Counted from the first letter of the stretch, positions 40,895-48,954 are shown. The stretch: DNA of 64,000 nt from an uncultured Treponema sp. (GCA_947165895.1 CAMVCB010000009.1:26254-90253), one strand, 5' to 3'. Notes: generated by a model not told the origin, from the letters alone. Made by a program: numbers and translations.

Positions 40895-41848
40895 TTATTT
40901 AATTTCCACCAGCCGGTAATTGCGTTTACCGCAGCCAAGCTTTTCTGCATATTCGAGAACTTTTACCTGATGTGTTTCTTCCCACTGGGCACGTAGGTCA
41001 GCCGTTTCTGCAGTTTCTGCTACAAAATCAACAGAACACTGGTCAATTGCAACCGGATCATAGGACGCGATAATGCCGATGTTTCCTGTATTCTTTGTTC
41101 CCTTGCAGCTGTCTTCCGGTTCATAACTGTCTATGACATTGATGAAAGCCCAGTTGTCTTTGTAGTCAAGTGCAGCACGAAGGGCATCGGCAAAAGATTT
41201 TTCCAGAATGTCCGGCTTTGTGTCGTGATAGTGATTTGGGTCAGTTCCGCCCGAGTGAATCAGACATTTACCGGAACGGCTTCCAAGGCACAAGGTTACA
41301 TTTTTTATTGCGCCGTCAAGGGCAGGAAGAAAGTGCATTCTGAACTTGAAGACAGAAATTAAAGTGTCGTATTCATCAAAATGACTTCCTGTTCGGGCGT
41401 ATTTTAAGAGATAACCGTTTTTAACCGGCATATCAATATCACCATTTTCGTCCAGCATTTGCATTGGACCAACTTTGTCAAAACCGTGCTTTCTTGCATG
41501 AGAAAGATTCAGTTCCGCTGTCCATCGGTTTCCTGAAAGTCCGCAGGAGTCGAGCATAGTTCCATCTGTTGCTTTAATAAGGCTTGTAAGAAGTTCAGGA
41601 TTAAGAACATCTTCGTCAGGGGCTCCGAAAGAAACCTTAATTCCGACCTTACCATGTTTTTGCTGATTTAATGCATTATAGACTTTCATAAGTCCTGCCG
41701 CTGACACATCCCGGGTAAAGTAGACCACAGGTGCATTTTTATCTTCTGTCTGATGAGAAAGCTTTGTCGATTTGCTTTGTGCTGAAAGAGGGGAGAGGCA
41801 AAGAAGTATTAAAGCAGACATGGCTGTAAGTGTGATGTAAGTTTTCAT
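40895..41848 (-). CDS. Exported DUF362 protein (copy A)
   Basis: This 317-aa protein starts at ATG 41848, 9 nt after AAGGA; a GTG two codons earlier is too close. The signal peptide is YITLTAMSALILLCLSPLSA. The DUF362 domain follows, with VVYFTRDVSAAGLMKVYNAL, GKVGIKVSFG, and the end DPVAIDQCSVDFV...LEYAEKLGCGKRNYRLVEI. Many DUF362 proteins end with a two-cluster ferredoxin domain; this one does not. It is a paralogue of the next gene, 18 bases upstream. Both may bind Fe-S or act on a shared substrate in the exported redox unit. Confidence 0.8.
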   Translation of the reverse strand: MKTYITLTAMSALILLCLSPLSAQSKSTKLSHQTEDKNAPVVYFTRDVSAAGLMKVYNALNQQKHGKVGIKVSFGAPDEDVLNPELLTSLIKATDGTMLDSCGLSGNRWTAELNLSHARKHGFDKVGPMQMLDENGDIDMPVKNGYLLKYARTGSHFDEYDTLISVFKFRMHFLPALDGAIKNVTLCLGSRSGKCLIHSGGTDPNHYHDTKPDILEKSFADALRAALDYKDNWAFINVIDSYEPEDSCKGTKNTGNIGIIASYDPVAIDQCSVDFVAETAETADLRAQWEETHQVKVLEYAEKLGCGKRNYRLVEIK

Positions 41849-41866
41849 ATTCACAATTCCTTATTT

Positions 41867-42895
41867 TTATTTGATTTCCACAAGCCGGTAATTGCGGCTG
41901 CCGAATCCGATTTTTTCTGCATGTTCCAGAGTGTGGATTCCGTTGCGACTTTCGATTCGCTCGATAAGACTGCCAGAATCTTTTGCTTTGTAGACCAGAT
42001 CTACGCAGGCTTGGTCTAAAGCTACCGGGTCCAAGCTTGCAAGAATTCCGATGTCGTGCATGTCTGGCTCTGCAGGATTTGAATCGCAGTCGCAGTCTAC
42101 AGAAAGTCGGTTCATCACATTTACGCAGACAATGCCTTTTCCGTCTTGCATGTAATCGCAGACTGATTTTGCTGCCTCTGCCATGCTTTCCAAAAATTCA
42201 TCCTGAGGACAGCTGGTCCATCTTGTAACACTACGGCCTGCAGAGTGAATGTTAAGCTTTCCGGATTTCTTGCAGCTCATTCCTGAAGCAAATCCAATTG
42301 AAAGATTTTTGATTGCCCCACCAAAGCCGCCCATTGCGTGACCTTTGAAGTGAGAAAGAATCAGATAGGTGTCGTAATCCTTAAAATGAGTTCCGACATA
42401 ATTTTCCTTGAGACGTAGGCCGCCTTTTACAGGGATTGTCATGTAGCCCTCTGCGTCCTGCAGGTCAAAGCCGTTGGCCACGTCAAGAAAGCCGTGGTCG
42501 CGGGCAATTTTCATGTGATCAATGTTGTTGCTTCTGTTTCCGCCATAAGCAGTGTTGCATTCTACGATGGTCGCATTCAGTTCATCCTTTACAAGATTTT
42601 TGATGAGGGCAGGACGGAGGTAATTTGAATTTTCGCTTTCGCCAGTGCTCACCTTTACACCTGTTTTGCCGCTGGTCTTGTAGCCGGTTGCCTGATAAAC
42701 TTTTACCAGAGATTCCGGGCTGATGTCGCGGATAAAATAAACGACTGGAAGTGATTTGTCGCTGGCGTTGGTTGAGCTCGTCGAAACCTCGTGTGTTTTG
42801 TAGCTTGCAGCTTTTGGATTGTCCTTTGCAAATACTGTGTTAACTATAAAAAAGAGCAAAATTGTTGCTATAAAAAGTGATGGTATTTTCTTCAT
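41867..42895 (-). CDS. Exported DUF362 protein (copy B)
   Basis: This 342-aa protein starts at ATG 42895 after GGAGA; a longer in-frame extension crosses a GC-rich repeat and is rejected. The signal peptide is SLFIATILLFFIVNTVFAKD. DUF362 motifs are VVYFIRDISPESLVKVYQAT, GKTGVKVSTGE, VECNTAYGGNR and DPVALDQACVDLVYKA. CDCDS and CGR-type cysteines may bind a cluster. A VSTSSTNASD linker near residue 48 is encoded by the GGTTGAGCTCGTCGAAACC hairpin. It shares the C-terminal GSRNYRLVEIK with copy A. Confidence 0.8.
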   Translation of the reverse strand: MKKIPSLFIATILLFFIVNTVFAKDNPKAASYKTHEVSTSSTNASDKSLPVVYFIRDISPESLVKVYQATGYKTSGKTGVKVSTGESENSNYLRPALIKNLVKDELNATIVECNTAYGGNRSNNIDHMKIARDHGFLDVANGFDLQDAEGYMTIPVKGGLRLKENYVGTHFKDYDTYLILSHFKGHAMGGFGGAIKNLSIGFASGMSCKKSGKLNIHSAGRSVTRWTSCPQDEFLESMAEAAKSVCDYMQDGKGIVCVNVMNRLSVDCDCDSNPAEPDMHDIGILASLDPVALDQACVDLVYKAKDSGSLIERIESRNGIHTLEHAEKIGFGSRNYRLVEIK

Positions 42896-43030
42896 GCATT
42901 TTCTCCTTATAAAGCCACGGCGGCAGCCGCGCGCCAGGACGGCGCGAACAGCAATTGCAGGCTTTAGAATGCAATTGCCCATGATAAAAATTACCAGGGA
43001 TGTAATTTTTATCATGCCTCCTAAAATTTA

Positions 43031-43933
43031 TTACCAGTTTTCATAACGTCGCCCTGTATCGAGCGCGTTTAGTTTTTTCATTTCGTTTTCAGTAAGTTCA
43101 AAATCCCAGACATCAAAGTTTTCTGCAATGTGATCAGGGTTTGAACTTCCGGGAATTGTGATGTAGCCAGATTGCAAATGCCAGCGGACGATGATTTGTG
43201 CAGCCGACTTGCCGTGGGCACGAGCGATTTCCAGCACGGTCTCATTTTGCAGATGCTCTTTTGTGTGGCCGCGACCGCCGAATGGATAATAGCTTTCTAT
43301 ATAGATTCCTTTTTTTGCAGCCCAGTCACGCAAAGAATTATTCTGATACTTCAGATGGTTTTCGTTTTGAATGACTGCCGGCGGAATTTCAAAGTCCTTT
43401 ATGAAATGCGAAACAGTTTTTTCGGTGTAAAAATTTGAGATTCCGATTGAACGGATTTTTCCGTCTTTAACTGCACGAATCATAGCTTTGTAAACTGCAT
43501 CATCACCCGAAGCCGAGCCATGCTGATGAAGCAGACAAAGATCAATATAAGAAAGACCAAGCTGCTTGAGCGAATCGTCAATATCACGATCCGGATTGTT
43601 TGACCAGGGAACAAGTTTTGTAGTTACAAAGATTTCTTCCCGCTTACAGATTCCGTCTTTTATAGCACGACGAATTGCGTTTCCAACTTCGCTCTCGTTG
43701 CCATAATATTTTGCAGTATCAATCAAACGGTAGCCAGATTTGAGCGCGGCATAAACGGCATTTTCACAAGTCTCGCCTGTAAGCGTCCATGTGCCCAAAC
43801 CGAGCACAGGCATATTGAAACCCGAATTCAGCCGAATTGTATCTGCGTATTTTTTCATGTTTTTTTCCTCAGCCATAACAAAAGCAGTCATAAGCAATAC
43901 CGCAAAAATCAAAAATAGTTTTTTCAAAAGCAT
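43031..43933 (-). CDS. Aldo/keto reductase with signal peptide
   Basis: This 300-aa protein has a complete AKR barrel: FNMPVLGLGTWTLTG, LIDTAKYYGNESEVGNAIRR with the Asp and Tyr, VTTKLVPW with the Lys, and YIDLCLLHQHG with the His. It ends IPGSSNPDHIAENFDVWDFE. An N-terminal hydrophobic leader (LLKKLFLIFAVLLMTAFVMA) precedes it, then an internal MKKYADTIRL that would be the usual cytoplasmic start. Export of an NAD(P)H-dependent enzyme would be surprising, so either both starts are used or another donor serves it. It is first in the run that continues into the DUF362 genes. Confidence 0.88.
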   Translation of the reverse strand: MLLKKLFLIFAVLLMTAFVMAEEKNMKKYADTIRLNSGFNMPVLGLGTWTLTGETCENAVYAALKSGYRLIDTAKYYGNESEVGNAIRRAIKDGICKREEIFVTTKLVPWSNNPDRDIDDSLKQLGLSYIDLCLLHQHGSASGDDAVYKAMIRAVKDGKIRSIGISNFYTEKTVSHFIKDFEIPPAVIQNENHLKYQNNSLRDWAAKKGIYIESYYPFGGRGHTKEHLQNETVLEIARAHGKSAAQIIVRWHLQSGYITIPGSSNPDHIAENFDVWDFELTENEMKKLNALDTGRRYENW

Positions 43934-43949
43934 TTCTCCTCACAGGTCT

Positions 43950-44138
43950 GGGCGTTTCCCTCAGTTCATTCGCTATGCTCATTCACTTCGGGTTGCTATG
44001 TCCGCCCTAGGGAGCGACGGCTTTAGCCGGCAAAATGCTCCGGTGGAGCATTTTGAGCGAGTCTCCGAGCTGCTATGCAGCGAAGGTCGGACTATCGCTC
44101 ATTGCCTGCGGCAACTTCGGGGCTCCCAGCGCTAACGC
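43950..44138 (+). repeat. Interspersed repeat, copy 8 (long form)
   Basis: It runs from GGGCGTTTCCC to GCGCTAACGC. Inside is the shared module in inverted order: GGGAGCGACGGC, AATGCTCC/GGAGCATT and GAGCGAGTCTCCGAG. Its right end provides the TAG stop of the cyclophilin-like gene. Confidence 0.78.
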
Positions 44139-44611
44139 AATATTTCAAATACTGCTGTTACATCACCTTTGCCCAGAATCTTTTTGAGTTCAGCCTGTGT
44201 CACTCCATCAACTTTTCCAAGGCGGGTAAAGTTCCAGCTGTTAGTGTCGTAATAAATTGTAATCTGATTTCCCTGGTACAAAATGATGTCACCGGCTTTT
44301 GTGGTAATCTGGCTGTCGTTTCGAGGAAGTGATGTACCAAGCGAACCGACTTTTTCAAAGCTGCCGTAATCGTGCATATCAACTGTAAGCGGACCTTTTT
44401 TCAAAAGCTGGTAAAAGGCTGTTGCAGAAGAATTGTCGGCTAGGATAGCGGTAAGTTTATGATTTCCACTGTCGCTTGTAATTTGAATTGAGATTTTCAT
44501 ATCAGAAAGTTCTCCTTTGTCAGATGATATTGTTTCCTTGCTGTTTCCGTTTGCGCAGGCTGTAGAAGCAAGAAGAAAAACAGAAATTAGAAACGCAAAT
44601 AATCTTTTCAT
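44132..44611 (-). CDS. Exported cyclophilin-like fold protein (probable lipoprotein)
   Basis: This 159-aa protein has the N-terminal leader FAFLISVFLLASTAC, a lipobox ending in Cys19. The cyclophilin-like domain follows: MKISIQITSDSGNHKLTAIL, TAFYQLLKKGPLTVDMHDYG, and GDIILYQGNQITIYYDTNSW. Such domains (cyclophil_like2) accompany flavodoxin and AKR genes in gut bacteria, and their activity is unclear. The terminal Arg codon and TAG stop (CGTTAG) are part of the adjacent repeat. Confidence 0.82.
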   Translation of the reverse strand: MKRLFAFLISVFLLASTACANGNSKETISSDKGELSDMKISIQITSDSGNHKLTAILADNSSATAFYQLLKKGPLTVDMHDYGSFEKVGSLGTSLPRNDSQITTKAGDIILYQGNQITIYYDTNSWNFTRLGKVDGVTQAELKKILGKGDVTAVFEILR

Positions 44612-44641
44612 ATTCAGATACTCCTTTTGATTCTGCTTTTT

Positions 44642-44787
44642 GCGTTAGGGATTGTAGGGGCGGCGAAGCCGTTCCGTAGTGACGGTGGTTGAGCCTGTCG
44701 AAACCACCAGAACGCAGGAATGGAGCCGAAAGGCGGAACCCCGCAAAGCCCGACCTGCTGACAACTTGTTGGCAGCAGGGAACGCCC
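44642..44787 (+). repeat. Interspersed repeat, copy 9
   Basis: It begins GCGTTAGGGATTGTAGGGGC and ends GGGAACGCCC. The internal core GTGGTTGAGCCTGTCGAAAC is nearly identical to copy 7, and the two share almost the whole left half. Confidence 0.82.
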
Positions 44788-44795
44788 AAAATATC

Positions 44796-45797
44796 CTACT
44801 TCAAATACTTTGCAAAAAAGTCTGCAAGCTTATCAAAAGGAATTGCATTGTTTTTGCCGCCGTCATACAAATCGGTGTGACTTGCGCCAGGAATAATTAC
44901 CAGCTCCTTGTTGTTGCCTGTAAGACGCTTAAAGGCATCCTCGCCAAAATAGCGGGAGTGGGCCTTTTCGCCATGAAGAACCATAACGGCGCTCTGGATT
45001 TCTTCGGCATAGGCAAGAAGTTTTGTGTTCAAAAGGGAAGTTGAAGCAGTGACATTCCAACCCCCATTTGAATTGAGACTTCTCTCGTGATAGCCGCGTG
45101 GAGTTTTGTAGTAGTCGTAATAATCCTTTACAAAATATGGAGCATCTTCCGGCAGAGCATCTACAACACCGCCGCCAAGCTTGTAAGTTCCGCCAGCCTG
45201 CACTGCTTTAAAATCTTCGATGCGCTGTGCCATAAGAGCCTTGCGGGCTTCGTGTCTGGCTTCTGCATTATTTGCGCTGTCAAAATATCCGTTGGCTGTA
45301 ACACGGCTCATATCGTACATTGTGCTTGCAACAGTTGCTTTAATTCGGGTGTCGATTGCCGCTGTATTAATTGCCATGCCGCCCCAGCCGCAGATTCCTA
45401 TGATGCCGATTTTTTCCGGGTCAATGTTTTCGCGGGTTGAAAGAAAATCTACTGCCGCCATAAAATCTTCTGTATTGATGTCCGGACTGTTCATGTAGCG
45501 GGGCTCTCCGCCAGATTCTCCTGTGTAGCTTGGGTCAAAGGCCAGGGCAATGTAACCGCGGGAAGCCATCTGGTTTGCATAAAAGCCAGAAGACTGTTCC
45601 TTTACCGCACCAAAGGGGCCGCAGATTGCAATGGCTGGATTGCCTTTTTCGGCGGCATTTTCTGGTGCGTAAAGGTCTGCTGCAAGTTCAATCCCAAAAT
45701 GATTACGGAAGGTTACGGTTGTTCGTTTTACTCCCTGGGCCAATTCAAAAGTGTAATGTTCATTTGTTCTGTCTATTTTTGCGAGATTTGGATTCAT
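44796..45797 (-). CDS. Alpha/beta hydrolase (dienelactone-hydrolase-like)
   Basis: This 333-aa protein has a full alpha/beta-hydrolase core. The nucleophile elbow reads IGICGWGGMAINT, with Cys in the nucleophile position as in dienelactone hydrolases. The catalytic Asp/Glu follows near MVLHGEKAHSR, and the His is in IPGASHTDLYDGG. There is no signal peptide. This family is common beside flavodoxin, AKR and cyclophilin-like genes. It is first in the minus-strand cluster and divergent from the TetR gene at 46040, the likely regulator. Confidence 0.85.
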   Translation of the reverse strand: MNPNLAKIDRTNEHYTFELAQGVKRTTVTFRNHFGIELAADLYAPENAAEKGNPAIAICGPFGAVKEQSSGFYANQMASRGYIALAFDPSYTGESGGEPRYMNSPDINTEDFMAAVDFLSTRENIDPEKIGIIGICGWGGMAINTAAIDTRIKATVASTMYDMSRVTANGYFDSANNAEARHEARKALMAQRIEDFKAVQAGGTYKLGGGVVDALPEDAPYFVKDYYDYYKTPRGYHERSLNSNGGWNVTASTSLLNTKLLAYAEEIQSAVMVLHGEKAHSRYFGEDAFKRLTGNNKELVIIPGASHTDLYDGGKNNAIPFDKLADFFAKYLK

Positions 45798-45816
45798 GTT
45801 TTCCTCCTGTTGATTT

Positions 45817-45908
45817 GGGCGTTCCCCTTCGGGTCGCTATGTCCGCCCTTCGCTAACGCTCACCGTCCTCACTTCGTTGCGGTCGGCAAGGGGCTCCCAG
45901 CGCTAACG
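45817..45908 (+). repeat. Interspersed repeat, copy 10 (short form)
   Basis: It runs from GGGCGTTCCCC to GCGCTAACGC with internal CTCACCGTCC and GCGGTCGG arms. It lies between the hydrolase start and the TetR operator. Confidence 0.7.
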
Positions 45909-45924
45909 CGCTTTTAGTAACGCT

Positions 45925-45989
45925 ATGTCACTTATCTTAAGTGTATGACATATCTGGTGACTTGTCAACACTAAAAAGTGCTTTTAGTG
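45925..45989. promoter_or_regulatory. TetR operator region (copy 2)
   Basis: Two inverted repeats are present: ATGTCACTTA-TCT-TAAGTG...TGACAT (45925-45951) and CACTAAAA-N5-TTTTAGTG (45969-45989). The second is conserved at the paralogous TetR gene (1938-1958). The site lies between the divergent hydrolase and TetR genes. Confidence 0.55.
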
Positions 45990-46039
45990 ACAAAAAGTTG
46001 CTTATTGTACAAAAACATTTACTGTGTTATTCTTCAGGT

Positions 46040-46678
46040 ATGGCAGACTATATCCGCGCAAGAAGTGATGAACACAAGGAAGAAAGACTTTCTCAAATAA
46101 AAGAGGCAACGGCAGAACTCTTTGCAAGCTGCCCTTATTCAGAAATTACCCTTACCACGATTGCAGAAAAATTAGGCTGGTCACGAGCAAACCTTTATAA
46201 ATACGTTACGACCAAAGAAGAAATCTTTCTGGAAATCTCTGCAGAAAAAATGGCGGCTTACTATGGCTCTCTGCTTTCGGCTTTTCCGGAAGGCAACAAT
46301 TTTACTACGGATGTGATTACCGAAGTATGGGCTGGAATCGTCAATGCTAATCAGGATTACATGCGCTATGTTTCCTATCTTAATCCGGTGATAGAAACAA
46401 ATGTAACGGTAGAACGCCTTGCCGTTTTCAAAAAGAAATATTACGACCTGGCCTATGCCTTCCGCGACAGGCTTACACAGATGCTGGGTACATCTCAGGA
46501 TACAGCCTACAAAATCCAGCTGGACGTGCTTTTTTATGCTTCGTCAAATGCAGTCTGCTGTTACAAAAATCCTCTGGTACAGGAAGCTCTCAAGCAGATA
46601 AACATTACTCCCCCGCCAATGGACTTTTATAAGGACATGAAGGACTTTATTAAAATGCGACTTGAGTGGAAAGAATAA
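46040..46678 (+). CDS. TetR/AcrR-family transcriptional regulator (paralogue 2)
   Basis: This 212-aa protein is nearly identical to the regulator at 2009-2665, with the same ITLTTIAEKLGWSRANLYKY HTH and KEEIFLEISAEKM segment. Differences cluster at the N-terminus and in a few ligand-domain residues (such as GTSQDTAYK for GITLDAAYK). Divergent placement beside the hydrolase, AKR and flavodoxin cluster, with conserved operators between, makes it the probable repressor of that cluster. The start at ATG 46040 corresponds to that of its paralogue. Confidence 0.87.
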   Translation: MADYIRARSDEHKEERLSQIKEATAELFASCPYSEITLTTIAEKLGWSRANLYKYVTTKEEIFLEISAEKMAAYYGSLLSAFPEGNNFTTDVITEVWAGIVNANQDYMRYVSYLNPVIETNVTVERLAVFKKKYYDLAYAFRDRLTQMLGTSQDTAYKIQLDVLFYASSNAVCCYKNPLVQEALKQINITPPPMDFYKDMKDFIKMRLEWKE

Positions 46679-46798
46679 GAGGCTAACTGGCCCTGGTCCA
46701 TGTTTACTCCAGAAGAAAAAATCAAAAGACACGAAACAGTTTTTTCTGAAGAATGTAAAAAGGTTTTTGAAATGGGAAAGAGGATTTTCTCATATTGA
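46679..46798 (+). pseudogene. C-terminal gene remnant, copy 1
   Basis: An open stretch with no start encodes NWPWSMFTPEEKIKRHETVF, then EECKKVFEMGKRI, to a TGA. It is closely matched at 50428-50541. It resembles the tail of a flavodoxin or NADPH-dependent FMN reductase family protein, but that is a weak guess. Confidence 0.5.
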
Positions 46799-46845
46799 CA
46801 ATCATCTATGTATTAGTTATGATACAACATATAGATAAATATCAA
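46795..46845 (+). promoter_or_regulatory. ArsR-operon promoter and operator
   Basis: TTGACA (46795-46800) and TATGAT (46818-46823) are 17 bp apart. An inverted repeat, ATATTGACAATCATCTAT with ATAGATAAATATCAATAT, brackets the promoter and fits an ArsR-family operator. Confidence 0.65.
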
Positions 46846-46858
46846 TATGAGGTTTCCT

Positions 46859-47176
46859 ATGAACGAATCAGAAATCGCTCTAATCTGCAAGGCTTTGGGA
46901 GATGAAAACCGTGTCCAGATAATTAAAATACTGACAGGCGGAGAATTATGTGCCTGTAAAATTCTTGACGCTTTTAATATCACTCAGCCCACTCTTTCTC
47001 ATCACATGAAGATTCTTACAGAATGTAATCTTGTCAATTCGAGAAAAGAAGGAAAGTGGACATATTATTCAATAAACTGCAACAAGTTTTCTGAGTTCAA
47101 AAGTGCTGTCTCTCAGTTTACCTGTGAAACTTCTCCTGCAAAAAAATCAAACGGCACGTGCTGCTGTAAGGGTTAA
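46859..47176 (+). CDS. ArsR-family repressor
   Basis: This 105-aa protein has a winged helix with the metal-box motif ELCACKILDAF and the recognition helix TQPTLSHHMKILTECNLVNS, then REGKWTYYSI-type wing. The Cys pair CAC in the alpha3 position and Cys residues near the C-terminus (CETS, TCCCKG) are likely As(III) or thiophilic metal sensors. It is first in an operon and overlaps the permease start. GAGG stands 6 nt before the chosen ATG at 46859. Confidence 0.9.
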   Translation: MNESEIALICKALGDENRVQIIKILTGGELCACKILDAFNITQPTLSHHMKILTECNLVNSRKEGKWTYYSINCNKFSEFKSAVSQFTCETSPAKKSNGTCCCKG

Positions 47177-48177
47177 TGATTATGGGAAGCTTTATTCAAA
47201 ATCAGATTCTTGGAATGCAATGGCTCAATACACTGATTCGAAAAATCCTTTCTGCTGCCGGACTGGATATTGAAAGCCGCTTTGGTGGAAGCCTTCACTT
47301 TTTCCTTTATGATGTAATTAAAATCACAATTCTTCTTTTTGTGCTGATATTTTTGATTTCATATATTCAGTCATATTTTCCGCCTGAAAGAAGTAAAAAA
47401 ATACTTTCGCATTGCAAGGGATTTTCTGCCCGTATAATTGCTGCGCTTTTGGGAACGGTGACATCCTTTTGTTCCTGCTCTTCAATTCCTCTTTTTATGG
47501 GATTTACGACCGCAGGGCTGCCTCTTGGAGTTACCTTTAGTTTTTTGATTTCTTCTCCCATGGTTGATTTTGCCTCGCTCATTTTGCTGACCAGCATTTT
47601 TGGATGGAAAATTGCGATTGCTTATGTTGTGCTGGGGCTTATTGTCGCTATTGCCGGTGGAACAATAATAGAACATCTTCATATGGAAGATCAGGTTGCT
47701 GATTTTATTCGTAATGGAAAAAGCATTTCTCTTGAAGAAGAAAAGATTTCTCAGAAACAAAGGCTGATTTCTGCATTGCACTCTGTTTCCGATACTCTCA
47801 AAAAAGTCTTTCCTTATATTCTTTTGAGCGTGGCAGTGGGCGCAATAATTCATAACTGGATTCCTGAGGACTGGATTGTCAGCCTGCTTGGTAAGAAAAA
47901 TCCGCTTGGTGTAATTCTTGCTGTTTTTGCGGGCATTCCCATGTATGCAGATATTTTTGGCTGTATTTCAATTTCTGAAAGTCTCTTAATGAAGGGTGCG
48001 CTTTTGGGAGTGGTTTTGAGCTTTATGATGGCAGTAACGACTTTGAGTTTGCCTTCGCTGATTATGCTTAAAAAGGCGATAAAAACAAAGCTGCTGGTAA
48101 CTTTTGTTTCAATCTGCGTAGCCGGAATAATTCTTGTGGGATATTTTTTTAATGCTTTTCAGGCATTATTTTTATAA
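47176..48177 (+). CDS. ArsP/DUF318-family permease
   Basis: This 333-aa protein has about eight membrane helices. The family signature is clear: TSFCSCSSIPLFMGFTTAGL, with ISSPMVDFASLILL following and GIPMYADIFGCISISE in the second half. ArsP-type permeases export organoarsenicals, and the wider family is linked to thiol and metal transport. Its start overlaps the ArsR stop. A thioredoxin-like gene and a C_GCAxxG gene follow, suggesting a thiophile-resistance operon, though the exact substrate is open. Confidence 0.85.
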   Translation: MIMGSFIQNQILGMQWLNTLIRKILSAAGLDIESRFGGSLHFFLYDVIKITILLFVLIFLISYIQSYFPPERSKKILSHCKGFSARIIAALLGTVTSFCSCSSIPLFMGFTTAGLPLGVTFSFLISSPMVDFASLILLTSIFGWKIAIAYVVLGLIVAIAGGTIIEHLHMEDQVADFIRNGKSISLEEEKISQKQRLISALHSVSDTLKKVFPYILLSVAVGAIIHNWIPEDWIVSLLGKKNPLGVILAVFAGIPMYADIFGCISISESLLMKGALLGVVLSFMMAVTTLSLPSLIMLKKAIKTKLLVTFVSICVAGIILVGYFFNAFQALFL

Positions 48178-48195
48178 ATTACAAAGGAGATTCAA

Positions 48196-48444
48196 ATGGA
48201 AAATCTTACAATTAAAGTTTATGGTAGCGGCTGCAAAGGTTGCCAGACTTTACATCAGAATGTGATTGACGCTCTGGCCGAAATGAATATTGCGGCTGAT
48301 GTTCAGTACATTACAGATATACAGAAAATTATGGAAAGCGGAGTAATGGGTTTGCCGGCACTTGCAGTGAACGATAAGATTGTTTCGGCTGGAAAGGTTT
48401 TAAGTGTAGCAGAAGTTAAAAATTATTTGGGGCAGGAAAAATGA
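48196..48444 (+). CDS. Thioredoxin-like redox-active disulfide protein
   Basis: This 82-aa protein has a minimal thioredoxin fold with CKGCQ as the active CxxC at residues 14-17, the cis-Pro region GVMGLPALAVNDK and the late GKVLSVAEVKNYL helix. This is the small redox-active disulfide family often encoded next to ArsP-like permeases. It follows the permease by 18 bases and overlaps the next gene by 4. Confidence 0.88.
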   Translation: MENLTIKVYGSGCKGCQTLHQNVIDALAEMNIAADVQYITDIQKIMESGVMGLPALAVNDKIVSAGKVLSVAEVKNYLGQEK

Positions 48445-48887
48445 ATCACAAAGAAAAAGCAGTAAATTATTTTTCGCAAAAACTACATTGTTCTCAGGCG
48501 GTTTTAGCAGCTTTTGCTGATGAATGCGGGATTACAGAAGAAGAGGCGTTCAGGCTTGGCAGTTGTTTTGGCAGCGGTATGCGAAAAGGGGAAGTATGTG
48601 GAGCTGTGACCGGAGCCCTGATGGTATTAGGATTATTGTATGGCCAGAAAGCTGCTGGTGATACAGAAGGCCGCCAGCTTTCAAACAAAATAAATAATTT
48701 AATGATGAACCGCTTCCAAGAAAAATGCGGCTCTTATATCTGTAATGATTTACTAGGTTGTGATATTACTTCAGAAGAAGGTCATCAATTTTGTGTGGAT
48801 AATAAACTGTTTACAGAGTTTTGCCCTAAGATGGTGGCTACAGCTGTTGAAATAGTTGAAGGAATAATACGGGAACATCACATATAA
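48441..48887 (+). CDS. C_GCAxxG_C_C family redox protein
   Basis: This 148-aa protein has the family cysteines in order: LHCSQAVLAAF, GSCFGSG...EVCGAVTGA, KCGSYICNDLLGCD and a late FCP. Such proteins are usually small redox or metal-binding proteins next to exporters and oxidoreductases. It is the last gene of the ArsR operon, coupled to the thioredoxin gene. A ribosome-site-like AAAAAT and no terminator separate it from the following leader. Confidence 0.85.
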   Translation: MNHKEKAVNYFSQKLHCSQAVLAAFADECGITEEEAFRLGSCFGSGMRKGEVCGAVTGALMVLGLLYGQKAAGDTEGRQLSNKINNLMMNRFQEKCGSYICNDLLGCDITSEEGHQFCVDNKLFTEFCPKMVATAVEIVEGIIREHHI

Positions 48888-48954
48888 TTAAAAAGAGAAG
48901 TGCAATGAATGAAGAATACCCGTCGTTGATTTTTTTCATCAGATTATATAAGAT

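Noticed and set aside
42896..43015. Longer N-terminus of DUF362 copy B
   Set aside because: It would place GC-rich repeat-like sequence before a clear signal peptide; the ATG at 42895 follows GGAGA.
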